From Crotophaga sulcirostris (lineage: Eukaryota; Chordata; Aves; Cuculiformes; Crotophagidae), in the NCBI GenBank assembly GCA_013397455.1, contig VYZB01000224.1:399416-463415 (forward strand): a stretch of 64,000 nucleotides of DNA, given 5' to 3'. A program made the translations under genes and the position numbers. Every line of letters starts with the position of its first letter. Position 1 is the stretch's first letter. Shown piece by piece: positions 24,511 through 38,169 of the stretch. Below the pieces are notes generated by a model. It had not been told where the DNA came from, did no database searches, and saw only the letters and a program-made list of their open reading frames with translations.

Positions 24511-26299
24511 AACCCCAACACAGTACCACAAGGTGTGCCTTCACATCAGACAGCCGTGCAAGAAACATCTTCAAGCCCATTGTAAGTTGTAGGCTTTCAC
24601 TCCACTGAGAGTGTGTACTGGATCCTCTGAAAAGTGGGTCTAATAAATGAGGAAGTAATAAAATAATGAAATCCCTTGCATAAGTTTAGTACTTGGGGGT
24701 TGGGTTTAGTTTTTTCCCCCTCAGAGTGCGTGTTGATAACTCATTTGAAAGGAACTGTGACTTCTAGGAGCGAATGTGTATTTTTGAAATGTTCTAACTT
24801 GATTTTCCTGGATTCTGAAGTTTCTTGCACTGCCTGCTTGCTCATGTTGCCTGCTTCTGAAGCTCTGCATCTCTGTAAATTTAGGCAATTATATTTTGAT
24901 GCATAAATGCTTGCCTGATTGCTCTGCATCCTCGTTTGCCTGTGTGATGGATTGGATGTATGGCAGCTGTCCCCAGAGGCCATCCTGAAAGTAAGATGTT
25001 GCAACTCATGAGTTTATCCAAGTGAATAAAACTGAAAATATCTCATGAGTAGACAGAAACTGATTTCCCACCCCCCTCTTTCTTGCTAGTAAGGAGAGAT
25101 TAAGATGCAATAACATCAGTCAGGTAGGGGAAACTTCTTTAAATACCTGAGCCCATTATAAAAACGTGGTACTTGGGACATGAATTTTGTGCTGATAGCA
25201 GGATGTCACCATGGACACCAACACAGAAAAGTCAAATATGATGAAGGGCAGAAAAGGGAAAGAGGAGAAGATGTAGTATCCATGACAACAAGTGGTAAAG
25301 AATAAGAGTCTAAAAAGTTGAAATCCCTGTGCTTGTCTTTATTATTAAAATGAAATTTGCAAAGTTGGATACTCGTACACTATTATTTCTGTGCAGGTTG
25401 TCAGTGTCAGGCAGGTGCAAAGATAGTTCAAGTGGTGCATGGATCTTCTCTGTTGTGTTTGTGTATCCCTGGAGTGATTTGTATGAAGCCAAAGCACAGC
25501 TGGGTGAGCAGTGGAGATCAGATCCAGTTATCTCCCTATGTACATTTCTAGCCAGGTAACCCTGTCCTTGGACTGAGTGTCTGCGGTGGCTGATGATGTG
25601 ACGCCGCGTATTGCGAGTGCGAGTGGCAGCCTGGAGTTTCATAAGGTTCAGTGCCCTCAAGTAAAACAATGAGGTATGGGGGGATGAGTTGGATGGATCA
25701 AGAAATTATTTTTACTTCTGATGTGACAGGAACTCTCCTTTTGAAGCCTTAGTATGTGGTTTGAAGCGAGTGCAGTGGACACAGGAAGAGCAACAGGATA
25801 AGTGCTGATAGCGTTTCTGTCTCTGAAGTATTTTGGGCTCCTCTATGTGCATCCAAATTAAACTGTTTTGCATTTGCTGCATCATGTTTGATTTCACCTC
25901 TTGGAGCTCTTGCACGTGATCCATGTGATAGTGTAATGCCTTCTTGCAAGGGAATGTGTTTTGGGATTTGAATTGATGTGAATATATCATTGTACAATCT
26001 CTGTCTTAAAATGTTTTCTGCTTAGAAAACATTACTGTACAAGTAGAAAAATGAGACATGTATTTTTTTAAGGTTATACTTCATTTCATTGTAAAAGTAT
26101 TTGTAAGTATTATTTAGTAAAAAACGTGAAATAAGAAATTTGCTGGTTTCAAATTCAGGAGTATGAAGCAAAGGTCCTAAGCACATTGGTGAATATGTGG
26201 TGTTCTCTGCTATTCAGTGAGAGTTTGTATTTCCAAACAGCCCAGAACTTGAGAGCATTTTTATTCAAACACCTAATTGTGTCTCTGCATGAGCTAGAT
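24511..26299. other. no gene recognised
   Basis: A mixture of AT-rich DNA and a GC-richer pocket at about 25550-25640 that contains several CG dinucleotides. Frames of 76-119 codons occur on both strands (25310-25669 minus is the longest), with no domain, and are probably chance frames. Confidence 0.55.
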
Positions 26300-26352
26300 C
26301 CAAAACCATTCAAATTAGTGGACAGAATCCACTGTCTTTGATTGGAATTTGG
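26300..26352. repeat. imperfect palindrome, ancient interspersed repeat
   Basis: Arms CCAAAACCATTCAAA...AGTGGA and TCCACTG...TTTGATTGGAATTTGG are near reverse complements separated by a few bases (CAGAA). The layout and words resemble, from memory, a common old amniote palindromic repeat built around AGATCCAAAGCCCATTGAAG. It could fold into a hairpin, but arm mismatches and decay argue against a miRNA. Confidence 0.55.
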
Positions 26353-27691
26353 TTAAAGCCTTAAATGCAGAATAAAATGCACATTTGTTAATGAAAGCTA
26401 GATAGTGGTTGGAATCCAAATAACTCCCTGGAAAATAATTTCCAATGAGATTTGTATGTTGACTGCATGCTCTAAATATGTTCCATAAGCTCTACCATAG
26501 GATATATCTGATCAGAGTTCTCCTTTTATTTGTATGTATTTCTTACCGAACATTAAAATTGTAGACATACAGAGTCAGAAGAAAAACAGTAACAAGAGAT
26601 TTAGGGCAAATACGCATATTTAAGAATGTGATTGCAAACCTGTATTTATGCCCTAACGGTTTTATAATGCAATGTGTCTTTTAAAGTCACAGAAAAGAGC
26701 AGCTATCTTTTAAAGTAATGTTAAAATTTAACAAGTTTATCATAAAACTTGGTCCACTTCTACCACCCAGGTTCAACTGGCATGTTAACATTGATGGAAG
26801 ATCTCAGACAAATGGCCAGGAAGTGAGGTTTGTAATTTTGGAGTTGCTGTTAAGACTGAATATATAGATCACATGTGATGAAGCTTTTATATGCTCCTTG
26901 AATAGCCAACATTATGAGATCAGTGGAGATGTGGAAGTAAAATATTAAAGGAAACGTAGAAAACTGAATGAAATGGGAGATTTATAGGGAGGATATGAAA
27001 AGCAAGATAGATAAAAAGCGAGAATAACTGCAATATTACTGAAATTCATTCCTAAGAGAAGGAAGAAAGTAACTTTCACAAGTTGCAGTAATCGTCTGCT
27101 CCCACTTGCACGAGAAGATCAGAAAGATCATAGTGAAGTCTTGGATGTGTTCTCCTTCATTTTCAATTAAGACAATGAATGGGGGATAAGTACCAGTCTC
27201 ATATATAATCTTTGCTTTTTTGGTGAAACTACCTCAAGAGACCTTTGTATAATTGATATAAAGAGATACACATTTTACCATAGGCAGTAATAAATGTGCA
27301 GGGCTCAAAGCTGGGTTAGATGTTGAATGTTAATAGAATTGCCATGCATAAACTGAGAAGCAAAGCTTGAAAACTGGTATTTAAAATTAGACTTGATATT
27401 ATAAAGTTAATTACTGTGCTAAATGCAAATGTTTCACTTCTCAAAATATTTCTGTATAGAGTTTGGATTGTTTGATAGCGAGAGCAACAGAGAGAATTTG
27501 GGTCATGTTTATTCAAGTCCTAATCTTGACAGAGATTTATCTCTGAAATCCACTGGGGTTCATGAAATCTTGGCCAGTTAACTTCTTTTGGTCCACAGCA
27601 GGTCCTTGAGGCCAGGATTTAGCCAGCACTCATAAAACATGCGTGTTTGTATGCAGATATAGGACCTGTAGCACCTAGGAGGATCCATCAT
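26353..27691. other. AT-rich, no gene recognised
   Basis: Unique-looking sequence. One 66-codon minus-strand frame (27316-27516) lacks any domain. Confidence 0.55.
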
Positions 27692-27776
27692 TTGATGATG
27701 GGTTGGTGTTAGTGTTGGGTTCTAGGTTGGACTCGATGATCTCAGAGGTCCTTTCCAACCTTGTGATACTGTGATC
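27692..27776 (+). mobile_element. CR1 LINE 3' end, TGTGATAC lineage
   Basis: TTTGATGATGGGTTGGTG, GTGTTGGGTTCTAGG, GGACTCGATGATCTCAGAGG and CCTTGTGATACTGTGATC. I count one mismatch with the copy at 53356-53490 over about 80 bp. Confidence 0.93.
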
Positions 27777-30313
27777 ACTTCTTACTAAGCGGTATTGCTA
27801 CACAAAGATTCAATGCTCTGATGAAATTTTCGGCTCCAAAAAGTGGCCAAAGCCTGTGTAACCAATGTTTGAAACTTGGATATATGTGAGTTTGAAAATT
27901 TAAGTGGCAACTTGTAGCATTATACAAAGTTTGCTGGTATAAGCAACTAGAAAAGAACTTCTGGATTTACTTGAGTTTATCGTTTGAGATTTACCATGAA
28001 TCGCTGGTTTTGACCGTGCCCAGAATATATCTCGTGTAAATGCTGAATTTCCCCTTGTTTAGCAGGGAAAACTCTTATCACAGAATTAAAATTCAGTACT
28101 GAAGACTTTGTTTTTAAGATTCACAATTTTCATTCTGTGATTTAAATATAGTCAAGTCCAGTTTTATGTATGTTCACTTATCACTGTAAATATTCTTATG
28201 ATGTTAAAGTTTAGGGAGGGAAAGAAGAACTTTTTGAGAGCTGGAGTTTGTCTAGAAGAAAAAAGTCCACAACAGGTCATAGTCTTTTACAAAAAGAGAT
28301 AATTTAGATGATTTAATGATGTGTGATGTCATGGGGATGTATGGCAAAGGTAGCTCCTTGATCTGTGCTGGCATTGCTGAATAAACTGCTGGCACAATTG
28401 TCACCTCATAATGTTGCAGTTTGGGATATAGGTTGTGTACGTTACCTGTACAAAATATTGTGTAGATGATTTCAACAGCATTGAGGCAGGATCAGACCTT
28501 CTGTCCTCATGGGTGCATGACTCTGTGTATTTTTCCATTGTGAATATTGAGTTTGTTAAACCACAGGGTGATTATTTTTTTTAAATCAGTACATTCAAAT
28601 AGATTTATGATACTGCTTAGTGCAACATTCAGACTTTATTTTAGATGTATTTTATAGTCTCTTGGTTACAGTGTGTTCACATGATCTTGCAAAAATACTG
28701 ATGAAAGACCCTTTAGACTTATCTTTGTTACCATATACCAAGTGCTTAGAAATGTTTCATTTGGGGCAAGCATCTGACAGGGATTTGAAAGGTCCTGTAG
28801 AAGAAGCATATTCTGTGAATGGAACATTTAGGATGGAGGGCTTTTTGGTACAAGAAAATGAACATCCAGAACAAACAGAGTAGAGACAGAGGAGAATTGT
28901 GCAGGGACAAGAAATAGAAGGAATCTTTCTTTCCAATAGCAGACTTTTCCCTGTGGTTTGAATGCAGATGAGATAAACGTGGCTGTGTTTGTGGTCATGC
29001 TCCAGCATTACTAATTAGATCAGGATAGTTCCCAGAGGAGAGTGATTTTGGTTTGACTGTTGAGACAGGCTGCAAACAGAGCATAAAGCTTTGTTCTGGA
29101 AAGCAGTGGGAAAGATGGTGCTTTCTGTTCAGTTTTTGCTCCCTAACATCTGAAATGCATGGTAACACCTCTTGCAGTATGGAAAGAATAATTCAACTTG
29201 ATGAAACAATAGAATTCTGTGCTTAAAAATAGCTTTCCACATCTCATATTTTAATTAGTGATTTAAAAGCAGACTGGTATCAGATAAGCATGGAAGAGTA
29301 ATTAATACACAAGAGGAAGCAGATATGGAACTCAAGAAATAATTTCAGTCATCGTTTCGGTTTGGAAGGCTTTCCTGATGCTTAGGAGAGTAGATGAGAC
29401 ATATTCTTTGATTTTATGAACATAACTTTTATCTTTTCCCTCTATATGATGTTCAATAATTTTCTAAAAGTTGTTCATACTTGGAGAGGGACAAAATCTC
29501 AGTGACTGTTAATCCTAATAGCTAAAATAACTTCAGTACTGCAAACACAGCTCCACCCTATTGATTAATTTGTTGTTCTGCAAATAATCCTATTGTATAG
29601 GTATAGGAATATGTTTTAAAAGAGGCAAACATACCTTGATAATGTGACTACAGGTATAGTATAGGGGTATTTTATAACTTTGTGAACTATGCAGTTCCTT
29701 ATATTGCAGACCTTTTTACCTTCTCACAGGGGATTAGAACTCTAGTGGCCAAAGCACCCAAGTGCCGGTGGGGGATGTGGTCAGAGATGCTGCTGTGGCT
29801 GCAGCTGAGCAGCTCACTAGGTCCCTACCTTCAGTGCTTTGCTGCTGTCTCCTTTGTACCCTTTGCCTTTGCAAGGCAGAATTTATCACCGTTTGGATCT
29901 GACAGCTTAACTGTGCATCTGCTTCCCTCTCACCCCATCTGTGGGGTTGTGGTTTTTTCAGCTCAGACCATTTGACAGAACTGGAGCAGGCAGAGGCTGC
30001 GGGTCTGCTGTGGTACCCGCTGATCTGCAGCAGGAGCTTTCTGGGGGGAGCAGCAAGCAGCTGAGGCTGAGCTGGGAGCCCTTACCCCCCAGTTTGGGCC
30101 ATAAATGTGCTTGGTTTGACTGAGTTCAGAAAGGAAAGGGGGAACCAAAAGAGCACAACGTGTGCTTTGCAGTGCAGAAAGGTCTAACAACATATGTATT
30201 ACAGAACGCAGGGCATAAGAATCAACCTCTAGACAAGTAATTCTGCATGCCAAATTAATTCTTAATTTATGTTCCAGGATAGTACAAAATGGATCATAAG
30301 GCCTCAGTCACTG
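27777..30313. other. no gene recognised
   Basis: AT-rich to about 29.7 kb, then a GC-richer pocket at 29750-30110 with overlapping 60-97-codon frames on both strands. These have no recognisable domain. Confidence 0.55.
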
Positions 30314-30335
30314 AAAAAAAAAAAAAAAAAAAAAA
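30314..30335. repeat. A22 homopolymer
   Basis: A run of 22 A preceded by CTCAGTCACTG and followed by GGGAAGG. I see no AATAAA signal in the 30 bp upstream and no recognisable processed pseudogene, so I call it a homopolymer. Confidence 0.85.
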
Positions 30336-32562
30336 GGGAAGGCTGCTGAAGCAAAATGTGCATTTGTATTCTCATCTGGTTCAGAAAGGCAGATGTTGAC
30401 CTGCTGCTCCTGTAAATGGAAAATGAAGCAAGTATCCTCAGGAAGGCTGTAAAACGTGCAGTGTGAGTGAATCTTTTAGGCTGGTTTCTATGAATTCCGT
30501 GGTGGGAACTCAAGCTGCTGTACCTCCTTGTGATTGATACCTAGAAGCAGAAGGAAAATGCTCAGAAATTTACAAGTGACATAGCTCATCAAACCCCCAA
30601 ACTCTTAGATTTCCTTTCTCTCTCTTTTTTTTGTTGTTGTTGCTGGAAAAGTGGTCTTCAGTCAAACTCGAATCCACGTTAAAACAGAGGCTACACTTTA
30701 GGTTGTCAAATCTAATTTCTGTGGTCCAGCAGGTGTCTGCTGCAGTGTGGAGGATTTGGGTTCAAATCTTCTCTCTCTCAAGTACAAATACATTTCTAAA
30801 TGGGTAGGATTCTTTCTTAATTAATCTGTTCCATTTAGTCGGCATGGTTAAATTATATTATATATTATGTACATTATATGGCTATTATTATTTTAAAAAG
30901 TGCCTCCCCCTTTGTTAGAACTTTTGCTTTTCTAGAAATTGAGAATATAAAATATGGGAACATGACATTTTAGTGTAAGGTTTAAAACCAAGGCTTTTAC
31001 CCAAAACTTGCTGAAGTCGCTGGAAAATTATCTTTCTGATTTCCAGCAAATCCTGAATAATCATCATACACATTGCAGTGCCTCTGCTTCAGTAGACTGT
31101 TGTTCTTGCTGTTGGTTGGCTACAGAGATGCTCACAGTTTACTGAGGGAGATAAGCTGGAAGTGTTGTATAAATCTCATGCATATTGGAATCTACACACA
31201 GAATACAAATCATGGACGTTGAGGGACTCCAAGCACAACACTTCAGTGATTCATAAGTTGAGAGCTGCTTGCTCTGTGAAGAGGGGCAGTTTCATCCAAA
31301 GTCTTTTCTACACATCCCTTCATTAGTATCCAATTATTAGCATTTGCTAATGGAACTATCTGTCACCAGTCAAGCTTTGAAATGCCATCATTTATTAAAA
31401 AAATATTTGTTTTTAATATAAACGATGTAACAGTGGTTGGGTGAATGCAGCCAGTAATAAATAATTATCCAAATTATGTCTTAAAAAGTAAGATTTGATT
31501 AATGCAATAGAGCATGAGCAGGATTTTTGCTTTTATTACCTCAAAACCATTAATTCCTCTACAATTTCCTTTCTAATCAGAACACAGCAGGGCTTCTGCT
31601 GAAAATAATTGATTTTTTTTTTTTAGCAAGTCTTAATAGACAGCACAGAGAAATGCAATGATTACAAGACAGAACGGAATGAGATTTATTTGGAAAGCTG
31701 TCATACAGAGCATCAGTCTGTCTCTGAGACAGGAATGTGTTGCAGGTAAATGATGTCATACATTCAAGAGCTACTTTTTCACTGTCAGATATTACAAATG
31801 GGTCTCTACACAGAGAGTTCTCAATGGGAAAAAGTAATATCCCATGTATTGACACTTGCTTAAGAATATGAATGCTGTGAAACTGTGGTTTCTGCAGGAA
31901 AGGCTGGGATACAGTGTGGCAGATTGGGTAAAACTTCAGGATTCTCCAGTCCCCCCACCTCTGTGAAGAGATGAGGAGTACAAGTGTGTCCCGTGTCAAA
32001 GCAAACAGTAGCTGTCACTCCTGTGTCAGCAACGTTGATTATTTCCTGTTTGTGCAGACGACTTCATGCCACATCCATATTTATTTGCTCATATTTATGA
32101 ATACAGCACAATATCCCAACAGTTTGGCACTGCAACTGGCTTACCTTGCCAGGTGTAATGGGATTTTGGCTCATTTAATAATACTGAGAGTAGAGCAAAG
32201 CCCTCTGGGTTTTACTGTACACTACCAGCTAAATCCTGTTTTTCATCCCATAGAAGAAAGCGTATCACAACAGGGGAAAAAACCTCTCTTAAAATTCAAG
32301 TAGCAACGTAATTAATCCCAGCGTATTCCAATAAATGATTTATAATATGTTAATACTAGCAGTACCATTTTTAAAATGAGGAAAACTGAGGAATTTTCCT
32401 TTTGATTCCTTTTTCAAATGTAGCCGTGGACAGCTGTGTGATGAGAAAGTTATGTCAGGATTACACAGGTTAGAGGTGCTGGTAATGTGTTCTGTTGTTA
32501 TGTGTGTACGGAGATACCGGTACGAGCTGAGCTTCTGTAGGTGACGTGCCTTAAGCAGGAAC
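30336..32562. other. AT-rich, no gene recognised
   Basis: Contains a TATATTATATATTATG stretch near 30854-30869 and small frames on both strands. The 140-codon minus-strand frame at 31577-31999 shows no recognisable domain, no matching exon structure and a lysine run from a T-tract. It is probably chance. Confidence 0.55.
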
Positions 32563-32612
32563 CTGGAAGAGGTGACCTGATGAGCTTCCTTCCAGCCTGA
32601 ATCATTCCATGG
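32563..32612 (+). mobile_element. decayed CR1 LINE 3' tail
   Basis: GGAAGAGGTGACCTGATGAG, CTTCCTTCCAGCCTGA and ATCATTCCATGG match the last 50 bp of a CR1 of the CCTTCCAGCC type. Confidence 0.65.
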
Positions 32613-33820
32613 CCCTTGATAAAACCAAAGTCTAAACCCAAGCAATTTAGCTGAAAGAGGCCACTTTATTCAGGAACAGGATGTCTTTTACTGGTATTGT
32701 TCAGTAGTTGGTTCTTGAATATTAAAGGAAGGTTTTGATGTGGACAGCTCTTCTGTCTCTGAAAGTCAAGTGGGAAAGTTTAATATCTTAGCAGGGTTTC
32801 AGATGGAGGAATCCAGAGGTTTCAAATTGTGTAATGTTTTCTGAAAAGTCTTGAAAAAACTGTTCTTCCTTGTTCTTCAAAAGATGACATTGTGGCACAA
32901 GAAAACTAGAATTCTAATACCTGATAGAAGATGCATCTCACTAAGCACTTGCTCCATCACTCCCTGTGGATTCAGCCCTACAGGTGAAATTTATCCACAG
33001 GAATTAATTGATCTTGATGTTTGTTTCTTTGTGAAACACGAAGACCTCCCCAAGAACTTTCTGTAATAGGAATTCTAGTAAAAGCAGGGGAGAAAAAATG
33101 AGGTTGTTTAGAGGAAAGGCATTTAAGTGTTGACAAGGTAAATTCTGGGGCAAAATCCTGTTCTTTGCAACAATGATAAAATTTTTATTTGCTTCATTGG
33201 AACTACAATGTCATCCTTGTTTTCAGGAAAAGTGATTATGCTTACAGAAAGTCTTCCCAATAGATGTTCTTTAAGATTACTCTGCCAGCATTAATATTGG
33301 GAATACAGTAGAGACACCTTCTCCTGAAACAGATCAGATCCCAGAAAAGACATGAGAGATAAATAAGAGGGGTTTTGGACATTTACAGGTAATGATCTTG
33401 TAATAGCAGATAATATTTGCAGGAAATCTAAAAGGGAAAAAGAGAACTGAAAAGAAGATATAATTTGAGAAAAACTCTGATTCAAAGGGCAAGTGCTCTC
33501 AGTTTTTACAGCCAGACTAAGAGCTTTCTGTGTGCGTGTCACAGCCTTTGCAGCACCATTATTGTTGACTTTTCATTTAATCTTTCTGGCTAGCCATGAC
33601 CTACTCAGTGTGATGAACTGCCTCCCTCTGGTTTACATAAGCTGGCTCAGCTGTATCTGTAAGACATGCAGTAAGCATCATTGTTGAAAATCTTCCAACC
33701 GTCCTTCCGATTTGCAGTATGGTGGCCAGGTACTCTGGTCAGAGAGTAGCATGCCCTTCACACCTGAGTTACACAACCATAGTGTGGTGGATGCTCTTGC
33801 TTGTTGTAAAATTTGTATTT
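32613..33820. other. no gene recognised
   Basis: Unique-looking sequence. Frames of 64-83 codons (32851-33066 plus, 33291-33542 minus) have no recognisable domain. Confidence 0.5.
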
Positions 33821-34226
33821 CATAGAGTCATAGAATGGTTTGGGTCGGAAGGGACCTCAAAGCCCATCCAGTTCCACCCCCTGCCATGGGCAGGGACACC
33901 TCCCCCTGGATCAGGGGACTCCAAGCCCCATCCAACCTGGCCTTCAACAGCTGCAGGGATGAGGCAGCCACCACTGCTCTGGGCAACCTGGGCCAGGGCC
34001 TTCTCACCTTCACAGGAAGACCTTTCTCCCTAAGATCTCGTCTCAATCTCCCCTCTTTCAGCTTAAAACCCTTCCCCCTCATCCTGTCCCTGCCCTCCCT
34101 GATCAAGAGTCCCTCCCCAGCTTTCCTGGAGCCCCTTTCGGTACTGGAGGCTGCTCTAAGGTCTCCCCAGAACCTTCTCCTCTACAGACTGGACAACCCA
34201 ACTCCCTCAGCCTGTCTTTGGTGGGA
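33821..34226 (-). mobile_element. CR1 LINE, 5'-truncated, ATTCTATG-type tail
   Basis: One of the better-preserved minus-strand copies. Read on plus: CATAGAGTCATAGAATGG, CACCCCCTGCCATGGGCAGG, CTGGATCAGGGGACTCC and CTGGGCAACCTGGGCC, then CCTAAGATCTCGTCTC, CCTGCCCTCCCTGATC and CCTTCTCCTCTACAGACTGG. It reaches CTCCCTCAGCCTGTC in the end of ORF2. The 131- and 104-codon plus-strand frames here are antisense shadows of the element. Confidence 0.95.
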
Positions 34227-36351
34227 GTAGCCATGCAGATGACCCAGGTGCATGGAAATGACAGGGTTTTCTTGTCTTTTCATACCATTGCAATAAAGGC
34301 AACATTATGATTAATTTTGTTGCTGCTTTTACATGTCATTGCAGTTAAATTTTTCCAAACACACGCTAGCATTGCACTTGAGTTGCACTAGCAAATAACC
34401 TGGGTGACAATATTCATGTTGTTTGACTCTTTTTTTTTTTTTTCCTTCCTCCGACTACAAATGAACTTGGGAACAGCCCAAGAGAGCAGTTTTCTCTCCA
34501 GTGAATTTAAAATAAAATTTGCCTCTGAAAGCACTGCACAGATGTACCAGGAACTCTTTTTCTTGTTTGTTGTTGTTTTGTATTCACTGCTCATGTGAAG
34601 AGGTTTAGCTTCAATGAGACATCGAGGAGAAATGATGCTTAGTTTCACATATAGAATATCAATGAAGATTTGTGAATCATTTGTGTTATTTTCTCCATCT
34701 TTACTGAATCAAAACAAAATCAAACCAGAAGTTCTAACAAATAATTCTAGTTTATGACTACTAATTATAGAAAGCAAAATACTGATGAGCTTGTGTATAT
34801 AAACAAATGTTACTTCGGGTAGCGTAAGGTACCAGCGTCGAAATCACCGCTACTAGTCTTACCTGTCTTAGTTTCACTGCTCTATAGATGATTTCAAAAA
34901 TAAAATTAAATATATATATACTTAAATAACGTATCTTGCTAACTAATACTTCCAGGTGATGTATTGATTTCCTAGTTAGTTGTTGCAAGAATGCTGTCCC
35001 AGTGACTAGAACCTGCTACCAGCTCAGGTCCTTTTCAAAGCGTTGTAAATCAATGCAGCTCTTTGTGTGAAGGAACTTTTCAGGATGAGTTAATGAGAAG
35101 AGCTGTAGAGCTGATTTATTGGAATGTGGAGAAGGTTTCACAGCTGAAGTGGCAGGGTTGGTGCCAGTTGCAGAACTCCTGTTTAGCACTGTTAACTTCC
35201 GCTACTGAAAGGTTCATTTTTCACATCTCATTTAGGTATCCTCCCATCGATTGAGATCCTCTATGTAAGATTTACTTTGCAAATGGTAAACATATCCATA
35301 CACTGAAAAAGAGGGAGACATAAAATTCCATGAGGTTTGTTAATCTGAACGTCCAGCTCCAACTAAAGGGAAGTTAAAGTACAAACACTTAATTTTAACC
35401 ACATGTAATGTCTTTCTTAATAAAAAAAAAGTTAAAAATACCTTAACTGTAAGAGAAGCATCTGAGTTTTGAAATCTGGTGAAGCTACATCATCATCTAA
35501 AGTATAAAAGCATTGCTTCCTGCTCACTCCTTTCTCATCCTTGCGTTATGCGATGTTTTCTATAGTTTCATCAAAGCTTCCCAGTGTTCTTTACCCCAGG
35601 TTTGCTGTGTGCATCAGCCTGCAGACAGTGTTCATTAGATATTCCAATAGCAAACAGAAGCAATTTATAGTTGGATATGTCATGAATCTTGAAAAATCAA
35701 TCAAGGAAATGAACAGGAACTGTATGTAAAAGTACTTGAGGTGGTGTTTGGGTGTTTTTAATGCTTTGGAAGCCTTTGGGAATTGCAGACTACTATGTTT
35801 CACCAGAAATGGTTGTCAAATAGGAGGAGAGGTTTATTCAAGTTAAATATTACATAACAAATTGAAAGGATAATTACGCCTACTAAGTCTTCCTGAAAAG
35901 TTAATGAAAATAAATAAAAAAAATCCGAGAAAACACACTTTTTAAAAGTTTATTTTCATGAATCTTTCAGAATGGGTTCAGATAGTATTGTTTGTTCTGG
36001 AGTCAACAGAGCTGTGCTATTTATTCCAGATCAGACTGTGACCCAAGAAATCTCAGGGAAAATTAACAAAATTGTAAGAAATGCTGTCTTGTCATAAACC
36101 ACATACACTGGCTAAGCAATAAAAAATCTACTGGTTGATATAATTCATGGAGAGGAGAAATGTTTTGATTGATACCACTTTTACTTATCTTGAGCCAGGT
36201 TGTTTCATAATGAAGAAAACTTGGAGCAACTTTAAAAAGGTATTTTTGAGGTTTGATCCTTTCTGTGTGTAGATCCCAGGCGTTGCTTACTGGTATGTTA
36301 TTAATGAATGGAAGAAAAAAATACTATGTATGCGTTTGGAAAGTTCCCTCA
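34227..36351. other. AT-rich, no gene recognised
   Basis: Contains a short TA repeat (ATATATATATAC, near 34909-34920) and T/A runs. Frames of 62-86 codons lack domains. Confidence 0.55.
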
Positions 36352-36478
36352 AGTTGTTCAAATAAGTGCAGATGTGGCACTTGGGGACATGGTTGAGTAG
36401 GCATGGTGGGGTTGGGCTGATGGTTGGACTGGATGAACTTAGAGGTCTTTTCCAACCTTAATGATTGTGTGATTCTAT
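36352..36478 (+). mobile_element. CR1 LINE 3' end, older subfamily
   Basis: AGTTGTTCAAATAAGTGCAG, ATGTGGCACTTGGGGAC, AGGCATGGTGGGG, GCTGATGGTTGGACTGG and AACTTAGAGGTCTTTTCC, ending TGATTGTGTGATTCTAT. It is the same subfamily type as the copy at 38170-38482. Confidence 0.92.
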
Positions 36479-38169
36479 ACACTGAGTAAATACAGGTCAG
36501 AACTGTGTAAACTGGTATTAGCATAGAATGATTTACAGTTACTGTCAGCAGTGATGTCTCATGCTGCCTTTTGAAGGTATAAATAGATTCTGACTAACAA
36601 GTTAGCATATGCCTGTTTGCCACTGGATATATATTGTGTTACAGTGAAATTCATTCTGAGGAGCACCAGCATATAGAACAAACAGCATTACTTTGTGATC
36701 ACGCAGCAATTTAACCAACAATATTTATTCTGTAAGTATAATAAAAGTTAGTACCGTCTCCCTTTCACTTATATAGGATGTGTTGACATCTGCCTGTCAC
36801 TTTCATATTGTGCCATTCTGCTCTACTTTTAATAATGGTTTTGTAAAAGTATTTGAAGTAGTCACTCATGAACTTCAGTCTTTTGTCTCCAGGCTAACAC
36901 ACACCACTTTGTGTTGCTGACTTCCATGTTTTAGCATACCTCTAATCCCGTTCTACCTTCCTTTTTTTGGATCTTCTTTTGGTCAGTAGTACAGCCTGAA
37001 CTGGGAGAAAAACCAAAACCAACCCATGCGAAAAAAAACCAGTAGTCTTAAAGTAGTTTTTCTACTTTATCTTCATGCAGCTATGAAGCCAGACGTCACT
37101 GGAAATGACTGCAGTGTCAAGCAGTGAGTCTGGCAGTCCGAGAAGGAAGCGGACAGTGTGTTTACTGATGTTTGCTGATGACACTAAGGAAGTTCTGCAA
37201 ATAAAAACTACTGATGATGTGAGAATCTCTAATTGGTATTTAAATGTACTGGCAATCTGTAACAGATTGGCTTTTATAACAGCAATTATATTGAACATGA
37301 GAAGCAGTATTAGCGTATAGATAGACAATAACCTAAACACATGAACTTTGATCTCAAACCTTTAATAGGAAGACTTAAGACTATTTTGGGAAGCTCAATT
37401 ATCTCCTGTTATACTGCAGCAAATGAAGAAGAAAAAAGAGTATATTTACAGTAGCTGTATAATAAAAGGATAAAAGAATTAATCTGTCCTCGGAGGATAT
37501 GTCAGTACCTTCGGCACTGTCTTACCTCTTGTCCTCCTGTCTTCTTGTCAGATATGAATGGAGATGAAGCCTGATTAATAATGAAATGATGTTGTGAAAA
37601 CAGTTACTCTGAATTAGTTATTAAAGAAAAGTTTGCCTGAAGTATTTGTCTTAAGGATAACTGTGTAATTTGATTAATCGCACAATTCAAATAATTTTAA
37701 TTTAGAGTTAGGATTAAAGAACTCGCCTTGCGTCGCTTACAGGAAACCATCAGCACTGCAAATTCATTGGGACCCAGGTCTTCCCCCAAACCTCTTCCAA
37801 ATGTTCTAATGAAACGGTGTTATAATAGCAGTCTCTAAACTTCTCTTGCTTAAACCTTTAATTTTATAATATAAAATTTCTATCACTCTTGTACGAGTCC
37901 CAAGGAGAAAAGTGACAATTATAGTAAATTGTATAACATTCTTAATTATTTATTTTTTCTTACTTTTTATAGATTTTCATGAGATGCTAAATATTGAACT
38001 ATTTGAAAATTTTAAATATAGGCATCAGCTGCTAAGTAACACATCCTGAATCAGCCAGGGTGGTATACATATTTATTAATGTATAGATATTAATTCAGTC
38101 TCTATACAAACTCAATTATTTCTGGATGATCAAGAATAGATTGCTCTCTTTTTTGTAATCCAAGAGTGA
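36479..38169. other. no gene recognised
   Basis: AT-rich. A frame at 37105-37320 contains the peptide LMFADDTK, which resembles the LINE reverse-transcriptase FADD motif. Flanking peptides do not extend the similarity, so I do not call an element here. Confidence 0.5.

Noticed and set aside
29682..30253. GC-richer pocket with ORFs on both strands, possible exon or CpG island
   Set aside because: No domain, few CG dinucleotides, and no consistent splice signals or flanking exons.
30314..30335. A22 run as the tail of a processed pseudogene
   Set aside because: No AATAAA within 30 bp upstream, and no recognisable coding similarity in the preceding kilobase.
33719..34230. 104- and 131-codon plus-strand ORFs rich in proline and serine
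   Set aside because: They lie entirely or mostly in a minus-strand CR1. The same peptides recur at other antisense CR1 copies (for example 46062 and 55575).
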